A stretch of 64,000 nucleotides of DNA from Carya illinoinensis (Eukaryota > Streptophyta > Magnoliopsida > Fagales > Juglandaceae): contig NC_056756.1 of NCBI RefSeq assembly GCF_018687715.1, positions 40,830,480-40,894,479 of the forward strand, given 5' to 3'. Below, one piece after another: positions 1-14,200 of the stretch (within the stretch, counting starts at the first letter, position 1; the number at the start of each line of letters is the position of its first letter). The notes beneath the pieces are model-generated. The model was not told the DNA's origin, ran no database searches, and worked only from the letters and a program-made list of their open reading frames with translations. Made by a program: the position numbers and the translations under genes.

Positions 1-78
1 AGAGAAAGCCATCATCGACAGTGACGGTGGGCGCAGATCCTCAGAGCCAGAGGAAGACCATTGCAAGTTCTAAGGATC

Positions 79-3000
79 ATGAGGAACTTAGTCGTTAAGT
101 GGTTCCTTCAAAGCTCAAGCTCATTTACTTGCCCCTACTTCTCAAGATCCAGCCCTTTCTTGCTCTCCTCTCGATGGGTCAGTCTCTCTCACACTCTCTC
201 GCGATATATTTGCACATGCATTTGTATATATCGTATGAAGTTCACGTATCAATTGATGCTGGATTTTTTTTTCCTGATTTTTGTCATTAATAAATCTTAT
301 TTTTTGGTTCTGGTTCAAGAATTCATGTGGGGAGCTGAAACCCGTAAATGTTCGATAATGCTTTTGTTGATTGGATGATCACTTCTTTTTGGATTGTGGG
401 TCTGGCCGACTGAGCTGTGTTTACTAATTCTATTGTTTGGTTGGGTTGATGTGATTAGATTTTTGGAAGTGGGATTTTACAGTACCGTAATGTGGACTGG
501 AATCCTGATGATCATGCCTATTTAGATTAATGCGAACGGTTCCGAACATGGTTCAGAGTTAAACTTTGTATAGAGAAGGAAACTGAGGAGTTCCTTTTTT
601 GGACCATAAATTTTGAGTGTTGAAGGGGAAAAACGCAGCCAAGTGGCTCCGGAGATTTTGATTAAATTCCTAAAGAAAAGTTAAGGATTCTCGTGAAGTG
701 GGTTTCTTGAAAAGCAAATAGTTAATGAATGATTTGGCTGAGCATTGAGAAAAGGGAAGGGTTTCTGTGAGTAGGATATGGGTGAATTGTCAACTTAAAG
801 TCTGGTGTGAAGGTTTCACTGAGTTATATTCCTTAGATTGTTCAAGTGAAGAGTGGGTTGGTAGCATAATATTTTCTAGAAGGCATCAGGACCTCATTCT
901 TTCAGCAGGCTGAAGCATCAGGGTTTTAAGTTGGCTGTAAAGTTATTCAGGCCTTTTTGGTAGCAGATCTCTGTTTGGACTGTGGTTCTGGGGAATTCAC
1001 GTCTCATAGTGATAGGTCCCAACTCAGAAATTACAAAAGTAAATAACAAGTTCTCTTCGGGTGAGAAAGTACTGCAAGGTTTGAATAAGATTTTTCGTAC
1101 CCTTCATTGATAACGGCGGCTACTTTAAATATGGAAAGCCTGGTACAACAAATCCAAAATACAAGCAAACTGGTAGCTAAAGCTACGGAACTGAAACACA
1201 CGTAAAAGTAGATCATGCGACTTACATAAAATTAACAAACTAACACGTAAAATAAACAAACTAATAGAAACACATAAACGATGTAAAATGTGCAACTGCA
1301 AGTGACCTAGTCTACTGACCCAGTCCACACCGTTGCACCCCGTTCCTTCTTCACGTGTCATTAACTCCTTTGTTGTTTTATCACGTCCACTGGCATGCCG
1401 CATGCAACGGCAATTTACGTTCCACATTTATCCCAAGTATTTGGGATTCGGCCGAGGAGCTCTGGCTGACCTTCGTGGTCTATCAACACCCCCCCCCCCC
1501 CCCCCCCCCCCCCCAACATTAAGTGGACCCTTGTCCTCAAGGTCCACGCCTGGGTACCTCTCCAGAAGCTGTTTGGTTTTTTCCCAAGTGGCCTCTTCGG
1601 CCGACAGACGTTTCCAATGCACCAAACTTTCTTCGATGATTTGTGCCCCCTGTTTGATCCAGCGGTGATCTAGAATAGCTTGCGGTTCTAGTAGTACGAC
1701 CCCGTCGTCAATGAATGGTGGTAATTCAGTACTGTGTGCCACCTCATTCTCGTCCTTGGTGTTGTAGCGTTGAGTAACGAGACATGGAAGACCGGGTGGA
1801 TGCGTGACCCGTCTGGTAATTGGAACTTGTATGCGACTGAGCCGATTTTCTCAAGGATTTTGTAGGGCCCATAGAAGCGGCTAGCCAATTTCTGGTGGAC
1901 TCGTTTGAAAACTATTTGCTTGCGGTAAGGATGGAGCTTCAGAAGCACAAGCTCGCCAACTTCGAACGATGCATCTCTTCTCTTCTGGTCTGCTAATTGT
2001 TTCATGCGATTAACCGAGCGTGCAAGGTTTGTTTTGAGTTGTTGGAGTAAGTCGTCTCGGTTCATCAATTGCTGATCAACTTCATGCACAGGTGAGAGGC
2101 CTTCATGATACGCTGGAATGGTTGGTGGGAGCCGTCCATATAGTGGCTGAAAGGGGGTCATTCCCGTGGAGATGTGGTAGGTGGTATTGTACCAGTATTC
2201 TGCCCAGGGTAAATAAAAGCTCCATTTGTGCGGCCATTGATGGACAAAGCATCGGAGATATTGTTCGATGCAACGGTTGACGACTTCCGTCTGGCCATCC
2301 ATTTGTGGATGGTACGCGGAGCTTAGCTGCAGTTTAGTACCTGACATCTTGAAGAACTCTTGCCAGAAGTTGCTCACAAAAATTGGATCACGGTCACTAA
2401 CAATTGATCTAGGCATTCCGTGTAGCTTAATAATCCCATCCACAAATTTTTCTGCAACATTCTTAGCCATAAAGGGATGGGTTAGAGTGAGAAAATGGGC
2501 TGACTTACTAAGCCTATCAACCACTACCAAGATGGTATTCTTGCCTTGCGAGGTTGGTAACCCCTCAATAAAATCAAGTGTGATGTCGTCCCATACTCGA
2601 CATGGAATGGGTAACGGCTGTAGAAGTCCTGCCGGTGCCAAAGTTTCAGCTTTTATCTTCTGGCACACCATGCAACATTTGATATATTATTGGACCGATT
2701 TGAGCATCCCTGGCCAATAAAACTGTTGCTTTAATTTCTTGTACATGCGCAGGATGCCTGAATGTCCGCCCACCTTGGTGTCATGCATCTCATGTAGCAG
2801 CTTGGCCCGTAAGGTAGAATCAGCTGGTACGATTACCCTGTCCTTGTAACGCAGTAGACCATCTCACCATCTATAAGTGCCGTCGGGTTGGTCTATGGCT
2901 ACACGGCCCATGGACTGGATATACAGGTCTTCTTTTGCAGCTTGTTTTATCTCCTCCCATAAGCTAACCTGAGAAATAAACACGTTATGGAGCATGGGAC

Positions 3001-6000
3001 TACCACGTTTTCGGGAGAGGGCATCGGCTGCAGAGTTTTCGCGTCCTGGGCGATACGTGATCTCATAGTCGTAGCCTAAGAGTTTGGCTACCCATTTTTG
3101 TTGCTTCGGTGTGGCGATACGTTGCTCTAGAAAGTACTTGAGGCCTTTTTGATAAGTTTGAATATAGAATTTCTGCCCAAGGAGGTACGGTCGCCAAAGG
3201 CGTATTGCTTCTACGATGGCCAACATTTCCTTGGCGTAGGTGGACCATGACTTTTTTGCCACTCCCAGCACACAACTCATAAAGGCCACGGGTTTGCCTT
3301 GCTGCGACAATACTGCTCCAATTCCGTCACCCGATGTATTGGTCTCTATAGTGAAGACGTCTTTGAAGTTGGGCATTGCCAGTGTGGGCGTGGTGGTCAT
3401 AGCTTTTTTAAGAGCAATAAACGCAGACTCTGCTTCTTCGTGCCATCCAAATTGGCCCTTCTTAAGGAGATTGGTGAGGGCCCGTGCAATAATGCCATAA
3501 TTCTTGACAAATTTCCTGTAGTAACCTGTCAACCCCAGAAACCCACGTAGCTCAGAAATGTTAGTAGGTCTTGGCCATGCCACCATTGCTGCAATTTTAG
3601 TGTCATCGACTTTTACTCCTTGGCTGGTCACAATATGCCCTAGATATTCCAACTCTTGTTGTCCAAAAGCGCATTTGCTAACCTTAACAAAGAACTGTTG
3701 CTGCTTCAATATCGCTAGAGCCTGTTTAACATGTAACAAATGCTTGTCCCAAGTAGGACTATAAACTAATATATCATCAAAGAAAACTAGTATGAATTTC
3801 CTAAGATGAGGGCGGAATATAGAGTTCATGATAGCTTGAAATGCTGAAGGGGCATTACACAGGCCGAAAGGCATAACCAAATATTCGTAATGTCTGTTAT
3901 GAGTGCGGAAAGCAGTTTTATGAATATCCGAAGGATTCACCCGTACCTGATGATACCCGGCCCGTAGATCTAATTTGGTGAAATACAATGCCCCATGGAG
4001 TTTGTCCAACATATCGTCTACTGTGGGAATGGGAAAGCGGTCTTTCACGGTGGCTGCGTTAAGTGCACGGTAGTCGGTGCAAAAATGCTAGTTCCCATCT
4101 TTCTTTTTCACTAATAAAACAGGGGATGAGAAGGGGCTTGTACTGGGTCGAATGAGGCCTGAGTTTAGCATATCTTGGACTTGTTTTTCAATCTCCTCTT
4201 TTTGATAATATGCATATCAGTACGGTTGGACGTTAATGGGTTCAGTTCCTTCTTTAAGCGAAATGCAGCGGTCGACTTCTCTGATGGGCGGCAAACTTGA
4301 AGGCTCCTTAAATAATTCTGAGAACTCTTGTATTAATTCCTGCATGTCAGGATGAATTTCTTCGCGTGACTCTCGCGTACTGACTTGTAGGCATACGGCA
4401 AAAATAGTATGGTTCTGGCGTGCCTCTTTGGACAGCTCCTTCAGTGATGCAGTCTGAATAGCTTCCCCGTCGGTCCCTTGCAACCATCTGATCTGGTTCT
4501 CCCAAAGGAATTCCATAGTTAACTGCTTCCAGTTGCAAACCACGGAACCTAGCATTTCAAGCCATTGGATTCCTAGGACTAGATCCAGCCCTGTAAGAGG
4601 AAGGGAATAGAGAGTTAAGGAGAAAATAGTGCCTTGTAAGTCTACCCGTACCTCTTCAAAATGCCCTTGGCACTTCAGTTTATCGCCATTAGCTATTTTC
4701 ACGGTGAATGTCTCGGTTGGCACCACTGGTAGTCGTAACCCGTTGGCCATTCGCTCACTAATGAAATTGTGAGTTGACCCGCTGTCTATTAACACGATGA
4801 CGTTATGGGAACCGATCCTAGCAGCTATCCGCATGGTCCTGGGAGCTGACCAACCCGTTAATGCATGCAACGTAATCTCGGGTTCGAGATTCTCCTCCTG
4901 GTGTACTCCTGCATTTCGACCTTCATTTACGTTGTCGTAGATAACATCGTTACCGTCCTCGTATCCCTCCAACATGAGCAACCGAGACTCCTGGCATTTG
5001 TGACCTGCGGTAAAATGCTCATTACAATTGAAACATAATCCTTGAAGATGACGTCGCTGCATTTCCTCCCAACTCAGCCGCCGAACTGGAGCGACAGGTG
5101 CTACTGGTGCCATCCGATTTGCTGGTGGAAGAGCTGGGGGAACTCGTACTGGTGGTGTAGATCATAAGAACTGCCTTTGTCGCATTAGTTGGTCATCTCT
5201 CATTCTTGAGAAACGTATAGCTCTTTCAAAGTCTGTGGTTTAAACATACGGATTCCATCCGCAATTTCTGTCTTCAAACCACCCATGAAGGTGCCCACAA
5301 GTGCCTTCTGTGTCCAGCCTCTGACCCGGTTGCCTAATTGCTCGAATTCTCATTGGTAATCACGCAGGGAACCCATCTGCCGAATTCGGGACAAAGCTTC
5401 GTCAAAGTCTTCGCAATCCGAAGGTCCAAAGCGTGCCCATAGTTCCTCTTCAAAATCGCTCCATGAAAGAACTCGACCTTCCTCTTGAAAAGTCTGGCAA
5501 ATCCATTGCCACCACTGGTTGGCTTCTCCTTCCAAATGGTAAGATGCTAAAGAAACCTTTTGGGTTTCGGGAGTGTTTTGGAACTCGAAAAACTGGTTCA
5601 CACGGTTGAACCACTCTGTCGGATCATCACCTGAAAATCGCGGAAATTCTAACTTTGTCGTTTTGGAGGATACCACAAGCTGTCCCCCATTGTGACCTTC
5701 ACGGTATTGAATACCCTGGTTTGGAGGTTCTTGGTCTGCAAGGAGCACATCAGAGAGACGGTTAAGAGTCTCTTCAACATGCCGCAGTCGATCCGCCATG
5801 CCCAGCTCCATCCGGTGTAGCCCCTCTTTAACTTCACCTAGCCTAGCCTCTAGATGTTCAATTCTCTCTTTATTGGTTCCCATATTAACCTGGCTCTGAG
5901 GCCAATGATAGGTCCCAACTCAGAAATTACAAAAGTAAATAAAAAGTTCTCTTCGGGTGAGAAAGTACCGCAAGGTTTGAATAAGATTTTTCGTACCCTT

Positions 6001-8179
6001 CATTGATAACGGCGGCTACTTTAAATATGTAAAGCCTGGTACAACAAATCCGAAATACAAGCAAACTGGTAGCTAAAGCTACGGAACTGAAACACATGTA
6101 AAAGTAGATCATGCGACTTACGTAAAATAAACAAACTAACACGTAAAATAAACAAACTAACAGAAACACATAAACGACGTAAAATGTGTAACTGCAAGTG
6201 ACCCAATCTACTGACCCAGTCCACATTGTCGCACCCCGTTCCTTCTTCATGTGCCATTAACTCCTTCGTTGTTTTATCACGTCCACTTGCATGCCGCATG
6301 CAACGGCAATTTACGTTCCACATTTATCCCAAGTATTTGGGATTCGGCCGAGGAGCTCTGGCTGACCTTCGTGGTCTATCACATAGACATATATGTCATC
6401 TAGCAACAATTAACGTTAAATACTTATAATTTTTCCACTGAGTTTTTGGTAAGTCCTTTGTATCTTACTGGGTTATAGCTAAGCAATACTGAAATGTCTG
6501 ATGTGGATGATACATTCTTTGAGACATTATTTTTGCCATGGAAATTTGTATATTTAAAATATCATCACACAACTAAAACAAAGTGAACATAAAAAAAGCT
6601 TGCAAATATCTTATTTAATTTTCATTCAGAATAAAAAGTTTTAGGTATTTAATGCTAAACACTCAATTAACTTGGTTTGCTCCCTAATGGTCACCAGTTC
6701 AAGTCCCCTCAGGGCCATTGGAGGTTTACCTGGCCGTTAATTTCAAGGTCTTGTGGGATTAGTTGAGGTGCGCGCAAGCTGGCACGGACACCCAAGGATA
6801 TAAAAAAAAAAAACACTCAATTAACTTTGAAACTTTCAACTCTTATCCAATTTTTGAGATTTTTTCAGCTATTGCCAACTATGCTATCCACTGCATTATG
6901 CCCATGCTAATATGGTTTCTTTGAGGTTATGTCCAATTATGCACTCTGTTGGATATTGTCCATTAGATGTATTTTTGAGGTTAAATCCTATTTCAGCGTG
7001 CTCATCCCTTCAATTGGCTCTTCATTTTTTTGGAAGTTTATTTGGAGAAACAAGTAGCCTTCGAATGTTGCACTTTTTTTTGTCTGGCTGGCAGTCCTAG
7101 GAAAGATCCGAACCACTGATAATCTAAGAAAGACACATATTGTAATATTTTTCTACATTGTGAGTAGGCTAGGGAGTTATGGGTGGTGAATTCAGCACTT
7201 TTTGAGATTCAGTGAGTTATGCACCAACGAGTGGTGGAATTGTTGGCATGTTGGTGGAATCCCTGTGGTCATAGAAATTCAGATGTTTGGAAGGGTCCCA
7301 CTATGCTTAATGTAGTGTATTTGGCAGGGTGCCATGCTCAAACTTTTTAAGGCCAAGAAAGGACGGTGTCGGGGTTGAAAGCTACTCCCTTTTGCATCCC
7401 CTATATTTGAATTGCTGCTCACCAAATTTTGTGTATCACTATATCTTAAATTTCTAGACTTCAAAGACTTTTGCTCTTTTTCTTCTTGTTAGTTGGGTGT
7501 TTCCCATGTAAACTCTTTAAGTACTTGTGTTGTGCCCCTCTGTGCTTTTAATAAAATGCTTTAATCATAAGAGAAATATGGTTTCTTCTCTTGTTACCTT
7601 ATGAGCCTTGTATCATTATGAGATGCTATTTAGAAATTTTAGAGAGATATTGGGCATTAGTTTCTTCGAAATTTTTGCCGTAAAATGTACTTTTCTTTGA
7701 TATAACTTTGATGCAGAGGAGACTAGGTTTAATAAAATGACATGTCTGCCAGATTTCAACTTATTTTACATCTCACATGTTCATGATCATCTTATCTCGA
7801 GTATCTTTTCCTTTTCTTTCTTTTTTTTGGTTCTGGATGTCATATTTTGACATCAGTCTATAAACTTGCATGAAACATGTACTCCTCTATGTGAATCCAG
7901 ACTGATAAAATTAGACATTATCTTACAATATCCTTATTATTTTTATTTTGTTATTGTTTTTGAAGTACTCAGTTTCTGCTCCACGTGGTAATGAGGAAGC
8001 TGAAACAGTAGTGTTTCCAAGGTGATCCTTTGCTTGATGACCTGAAGAATTTTTATGATACTCTGATGAAATTATACTCAGTTTGAATTCTTTGATGTAG
8101 ACTAGTGGGGCATGCTTCTCTTGTATACTTCTTGTGTACTTGGGCTATGCCTATTTATGGTAATAAAACTCTTATTAAC

Positions 8180-8246
<67 letters not shown>

Positions 8247-11200
8247 AGTGGGGCATGCAGTGTGGATGTGTCTGGCTGTGTGTTTGCGCCTTTGTGAACT
8301 GTGGTTTTGGTAGTTTTATGCTACTCACTGTTAGGATCTTTAATACTTCTTTCAATTTGGAGTGTGGAAAAGCTCCGGCTGATAGATCATTAATGAGTTT
8401 GATATCTGTATGAAACTCTTTTTTTTTTTTTTTGATGGTTAACATCTGTATGAAACTCCTAGTTGATAGGCAGACCTTACCCCTGATATAACCATCTCTA
8501 CATCTGTCTGCAAATCCTCCCTGACGTAATTGCTCTTCTGTCACATTGTCATTTGTTACAGACCATCTATGCTATATTATCTGTCTCAGAGTCTTTGTCA
8601 ATGGAAATGCCTAATTTAATATAGCTATTATAATCACTAACCAAACAAAAAAATTAGAGCTATTATAATCACTGACCAAACAAACAAAAAAAAAATAGAG
8701 CTGATATAAGTCAAGATTGGTGAAATTAGTGAAGAAACCTTTTTTTTCCTCAAGTAAGAAATGGAAATTAGTGAAGAATTTCGAGTCGTAATAGAATATT
8801 TTCACTGATTCTGAGGTTCCGACTTTCTTTGTTGACATGGTATATCTTAGGCTTTTGGTTTAATGGATATACTAGACTTTGGCCATGAGATTTTGTTGAC
8901 ATACAATGCATTTAAATTGTAAGTTAGCAAACTTCATATGATGTAAACACTGTCAGATACACTTTGCAAGTTATGGGTGTTGCAATCTTTGTATATGTTC
9001 CTTGAGCCTTCTTGAATGCAGGGAGGGTCCTGGGTTTTCTTATGGTCTCCACTGGGCTTTGGCTGCAAAAGGTGTTCTTGTAAAGGAAAACGCTTTTCGA
9101 AACCTGGAGTCTTCTGAACTACAGCGAAAGGGTGCAAAAATTGTGGGTAGGCTATCACATGGTCATTTCTAATCTCATTGATTTCATTTCTTACTATTAT
9201 TAAATACTCTGATTTGTCCCATCTTTCCTGTTAGATTCCTTGGCGGGACTTCCAGTTTATGTTAGAGGAAGTATTGTTGGAGGAGCTTCAGAAATTTCCA
9301 AGTCTCAGTTTGGCAAACTTTTGAAACAGGCATGTTATGGATTTGATTTCAATATCCCTTTTTTTTAGTTTGGCACTGGAAATTTTTCAGGTTTTTCATA
9401 AACTTAATATAAAGGTGCTAAAATGTCAAGAATAATTTCTTTAGCTTTACTTGATTCATCATATTGAATTTCATTTTTACAATGCGTTTATGCTTTTTTA
9501 GGGATTTGTTCAAGTTTTTTGTTTGTAGGAGTTGGACATTGTTTTTGGCAAGATAGTTTTATTGATGATAAAAAAAGGCGTCATGCAAGCACACCTTGCT
9601 AGAAAGAGTACAAGGAAAACGAAAGAACACATAGGATACTAAAGCTGAAAGAACATAAGTATGCTGCCATCCAATGATAAAGAATAATAAAAAGGAGATC
9701 CTTTCTCACAATCCTGGAAGGTTCAATTTTCCACAAAGCTTCACCTCGTTTTCAGTTAAACCAACCTTTGTGACACATTGAGTCATGACCCAATGCACTC
9801 TGAAAATGCTAAAGAAAGCTTGCCATAAAGCACCAGCTCCGTTACAATGGGGCACCAAATGATTCATTGAACCAATTTATTGATATGATGTGTAGCCTTC
9901 TTAAATTATCCAAGGTAAGGATTTTTCCTACACTGCCACCCAAGCAAAGAATGCTGCTCTCAGTGGAGCTTTAGCCTTTTGTCCAAATGTTTCTCCATGG
10001 TAAATGAGAATTTTGGTGGAGAGTCAACATACGGTAATGTAATTTACTTAAAAGAACCCTCTCTTGGAGGTGGTTCATGTGGCTTCATATAAGTACTTGA
10101 TTTATCTGATGGTATGGGATGGGAGAGCTGCCAAGTTGCGCAAAGCCACTGGATTTCTCTACACGGTAAAGAATATCGAGAACTTATAATGATTTGTTAG
10201 AATTTGATTTACTTGTTACTTAGGCACTGGTTTCTTTTAACTGTAGTCTTGGTTGACTATGTTTAGCAAACCTCTATTCTTCTCACCATCTGTGCTAGTT
10301 CTTGGAACTGTGCTCAATGTTTAATTTGTTAATACTATAATCCATGGTTTTATCAGGTTTCAAATCACATATCATCCATTTCAGATGTTTTTGTTCATGA
10401 TGGGGCTATTGGTTCATCACCAAAATGTGATGCAAAAGTCCGTGTAATAAGTGATAGTCCTTCAGCTGTGTTATCACTTTCAAATGTTCTCTGGAAGACT
10501 CCAACACGTGCAGTTTCACATGATTCTTGTCCGTTGATGGTCTATGTTGCAACATCTATAAGGTATTTATTGTCAATTTTCATTCATTTGTTATAATGGT
10601 ATATTAATGCTATGTGCCTGGAAATATTAAGCCCTGTACGTTGCAGGCTTTATACAATGCAAAATGTCTAGTCTTGCTTGGTGTATGCTTGCCTGGCTAA
10701 TGTTTGCAACTGAGTTGGTGGGGACTAAATTTTATTAAATTTCGTTGTTTGACTGAACTTCCTTATTTTTTTTTGAAGGAATGCCTAATGCTTGTGAGAG
10801 TCAAGGGTTAATGACTTGGTATCAAAATATAGGTGTATCATAATGTGAAAATACTTTCTGCTGACAAGTAAAACTTTATTGATAGAAAAAGGCATAGCCC
10901 GAGCACACAAAAAGTACACACTGAATGCACCTAGAACCACTAAGCACTAGTGATGGATACAAGCAAATTATGTAAACTATTCCCATTACAAACAATGACT
11001 GAAGCCCAAGAAAATAGACTGTTGACAGAATCTCTTCAACTTGTCCAAGGACCAGTCCGGTCTTCGAAGCACCTACCATTTTTCCCCATCCACGGGCACC
11101 ACATAATACAATGAGGAATTATTTTCCACGCACAGCAATGTGAACATTGCTCCTAAGACCTTTCCAACACTTAAAATTATCCACCATCTTCCAGGCATAA

Positions 11201-14200
11201 CCCATGCCACACCAGTCCAGTTGAAGATATCATCCAACAAAAACCTGGCCACCTCACAATGTAACTATAAACGATCCACAGTCTTCATTTTTCTTACATA
11301 AGTAACACCAATCCATACTGATAAGACCCCGTTTACTCAGATTGTCAATGGTGAGAGTTTTTTCCCAAGGGAAGGAGTCCATCCAAAGAAAGCAATCCTG
11401 GGAGGTAACTTACATCTCCAAATACTTTTCCAGGGTAAGTGGTTAGCATGATGACCCAAAAGCTTGTGTGATAAGTGATAGTCCTTCTGCTGTGTTATCA
11501 CTTTCAAATGTTCTTTGGAAGACCAACACATGCAGTTTCACATGATTCTTGTCCATTCACAATCTATTTAGCAACATCTATAAGGTATTTACTGGCAATT
11601 TTTATTCATTGATGGTTGATAATCTAAGGAAACATGGTATGATTGTTATGGAGTGGTTCTGCATGTGCAAGAAGAATGGAGAATCAATTGATCATTTACT
11701 TTTACATTGTGAGGTGGCTAGGGAATTATGGGCTGGCGTTCTTAGTAGAGCTGGGCTGAGTTGGTTATGCCTAATAGTGTGGTGGATCTATTAGCATGCT
11801 GAAATAGGCATCATAACAGCTCTCAACTGGTTGCGGCATGGAGGATTATACCTTTGTGCTTAATGTGGTGCTTGTGGACGGAGAGGAATCACAGGTGCTT
11901 TAACAACAAGGAGTGAGCAGTTTTTTTTTTTTTTTTTTTTTTTGGGGGGGGGGGGGGGTAATCTGGAATTTCTCTGTGTTTTCTCTTGTTCAGTGGTTTT
12001 CTGCTATTGTACTAAAGGGAGGGAATGTTCATGAGTTTTTGTCTTCTTTTCAGCTTTCTAGAATGTAAGTAGGTGTCTCATTTTGTATACCTTTTATGTA
12101 CATGGTCTTCGCCTAGTTTCATTCGTTTCAATAAAGTTTATCACTTATCATTTTTTTATTTATTCATTTGTTATGATGGTATACTAATGCTATGTGCCTG
12201 GAAGATGTCTAGCCCTGTACATCTCTGGCTTTACAATGCAGAATGTCTAGTCTTGCTTGGTGTATGCTTGCCTTGGCTAACTTTTGCAACTGAGTTGGTG
12301 GGGACAAAATTTTATTAATATAAGCTTCCTAGCTAATTGATTGTTTGCCCAAACTTTCTTATTTTTCAAAGGAATGCCTAATGCTTGTAAGAGTGTAAGG
12401 CCAATGAAAATACACTTTGTCATTGACAACTTCTAAATTGTTGCTAAAGAAATTTTGTTGCATTTACTCTTCAACCATGATTTAGTGTAATTCCTTTTTT
12501 ACACTTAAAAAAGGACTGATTTTTTTTGCTATTTCTTTTTGGTTCACTTGGTCAATGGATGTCATTGGAGCTCAAAGAATCTGTAGTGTGTATATATATA
12601 TCTTTGAAGTAGGAGCTTTACTCCTGTTGAACCACGTCATCTAGTCCTGCATTAAATAACCATGACTGTAGTTGTTTAGGTTTAAAATAACTTGAAAGGT
12701 CATGCCAATAAATATTACATAATTTGGAATTTTAAAAGTCTGGAACCCTTCATATTCTTTCCTCTTTAATACTCATCTTCTTTGCACCATAGCAAATTTA
12801 TTTATTTTTTCAGTAAAACAAGGATTTTATTTATTACTGTTAGTAATTAAAGAATGCCACGTTTTTTGAAATGTGTAGAGATTGGAAAGAACACCAATGG
12901 AAAAAAGGACTTAATTGAATCAATCACAAGTTCAAGCATGAAATACAATTGTCATTTTGATTCAAGATGAATGCTCTAATTGTGTTATTCCAATTTTGAC
13001 TTTTGACCATGCAGTCCAGGGGTGGGTGACACTGTTGGCTTGGGAGCTCAAGGGAATAAGGGATTCATAGCTGCAGATATCGAGCGATCATCACTGATTT
13101 TATGTGGTAAAGCATTCTCAGATACAAATGGGATTAAAGAAGCACTGGCTTCCTTGTCTGGACCTATCATATCTTCACGGGGAGGCCTTCCTCTATCTGG
13201 AAGGTAATGCTCTCTAGCATTTTTATTTTTTTTAATTATATATATATATATATATATATCATGATTATAGTATGAATGCAATGTTCCATTTACATCTGGA
13301 GTAGCGAATTTCAGGCTCTTAGTGTCTGGTGATTCAGTGGTTCTTTTGTTTTCACCCTATCAAACCATTCAGAGCTGCACGGAGTCCTTCGTGTCTGCAG
13401 ATGCAGGTGTAATTCTTTCTTCCGAAGGTGTTGCACCGTATTTTCAAAGTGAAAAATCTGGTGGCACGAATTTATTTAAATTGCCAGCTGCTGTTATCCT
13501 TGCATCTTCTGATAGGTAATAAAACCATGTAAAGATTGTGCCCTTTAATATGGATAGTAATGGCGTTCACTAGAGTATTTCTGTCCAAATTATTCTTGCA
13601 ACACACATATGTGACTAGGTTACCGGGTTAGATGGTACCACTCACTATAAGTTCAAACGAAAATCAAAATTTGGAAGAGCTGATTGGACAACTTGAGTAG
13701 GCTGGTAGTCTTGGTTTAAGAATCATTTTATATTTTTATCCATCGAGAGAGCAAACCATTTATTATTATATTTGCTGCATAAGTGATAGTGACTGGTGTG
13801 GTAAAGCATGTCATTGATGTGGAACTGGAGGCTGTGGATTGAAAACATACTTTCCTATAAACCCACTAAAATTACCTTTTACCCATCTAGATGAAGGGCT
13901 GGAAACATATGTTTTTGCCAAATGAGTTAAAACATAATCTTTACTGAACAACTTGACTGAAAAACTTGACCGATTGCTTTTCTGGTTTTACTAACTGATC
14001 TGATCTTTTGCAATGTTTGAGTGAAAACATGAATGTTGCATAAGTTGCTTTCCTTGTTAAAATGTAAGGATGCTCAAAGTGGCTTGCTACTAATTTGCAT
14101 TGTGCTTATGATGTTTCAGCCTAAGGAAAGGCTCAGTTTTGAAAGCCTTGAGGGACCATCTTCCACACTCTTGCAATTTACATCTTACCACCGAGCCTTC

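Larger units (their letters stand above)
1010..6381 (-). mobile_element. Ty3/gypsy chromovirus, complete but inactivated
   Basis: A 5372-bp element lies antisense inside intron 1 of the PEPCK-like gene. Two 476-bp LTRs bound it, each running TGATAG...CTATCA on the + strand. The 5-bp target duplication CATAG is exact at 1005-1009 and 6382-6386. On the minus strand the order is LTR, a primer site resembling initiator-Met tRNA just inside 5905, gag, protease, RT, RNase H, integrase, chromodomain, a G-rich polypurine tract, LTR. Several nonsense and frame breaks interrupt the polyprotein, so it cannot be autonomous. The LTRs differ at roughly 18 sites by eye, with no indel. Confidence 0.95.

Noticed and set aside
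1..78. Coding sequence before the first ATG of the PEPCK-like gene
   Set aside because: The frame of exon 1 has a stop at 22-24 and no earlier ATG; other frames also stop. Best read as 5' UTR.
13235..13260. (TA)n runs here and near 21849 and 32250 as possible regulatory sites
   Set aside because: Ordinary intronic or intergenic microsatellites with no supporting context.
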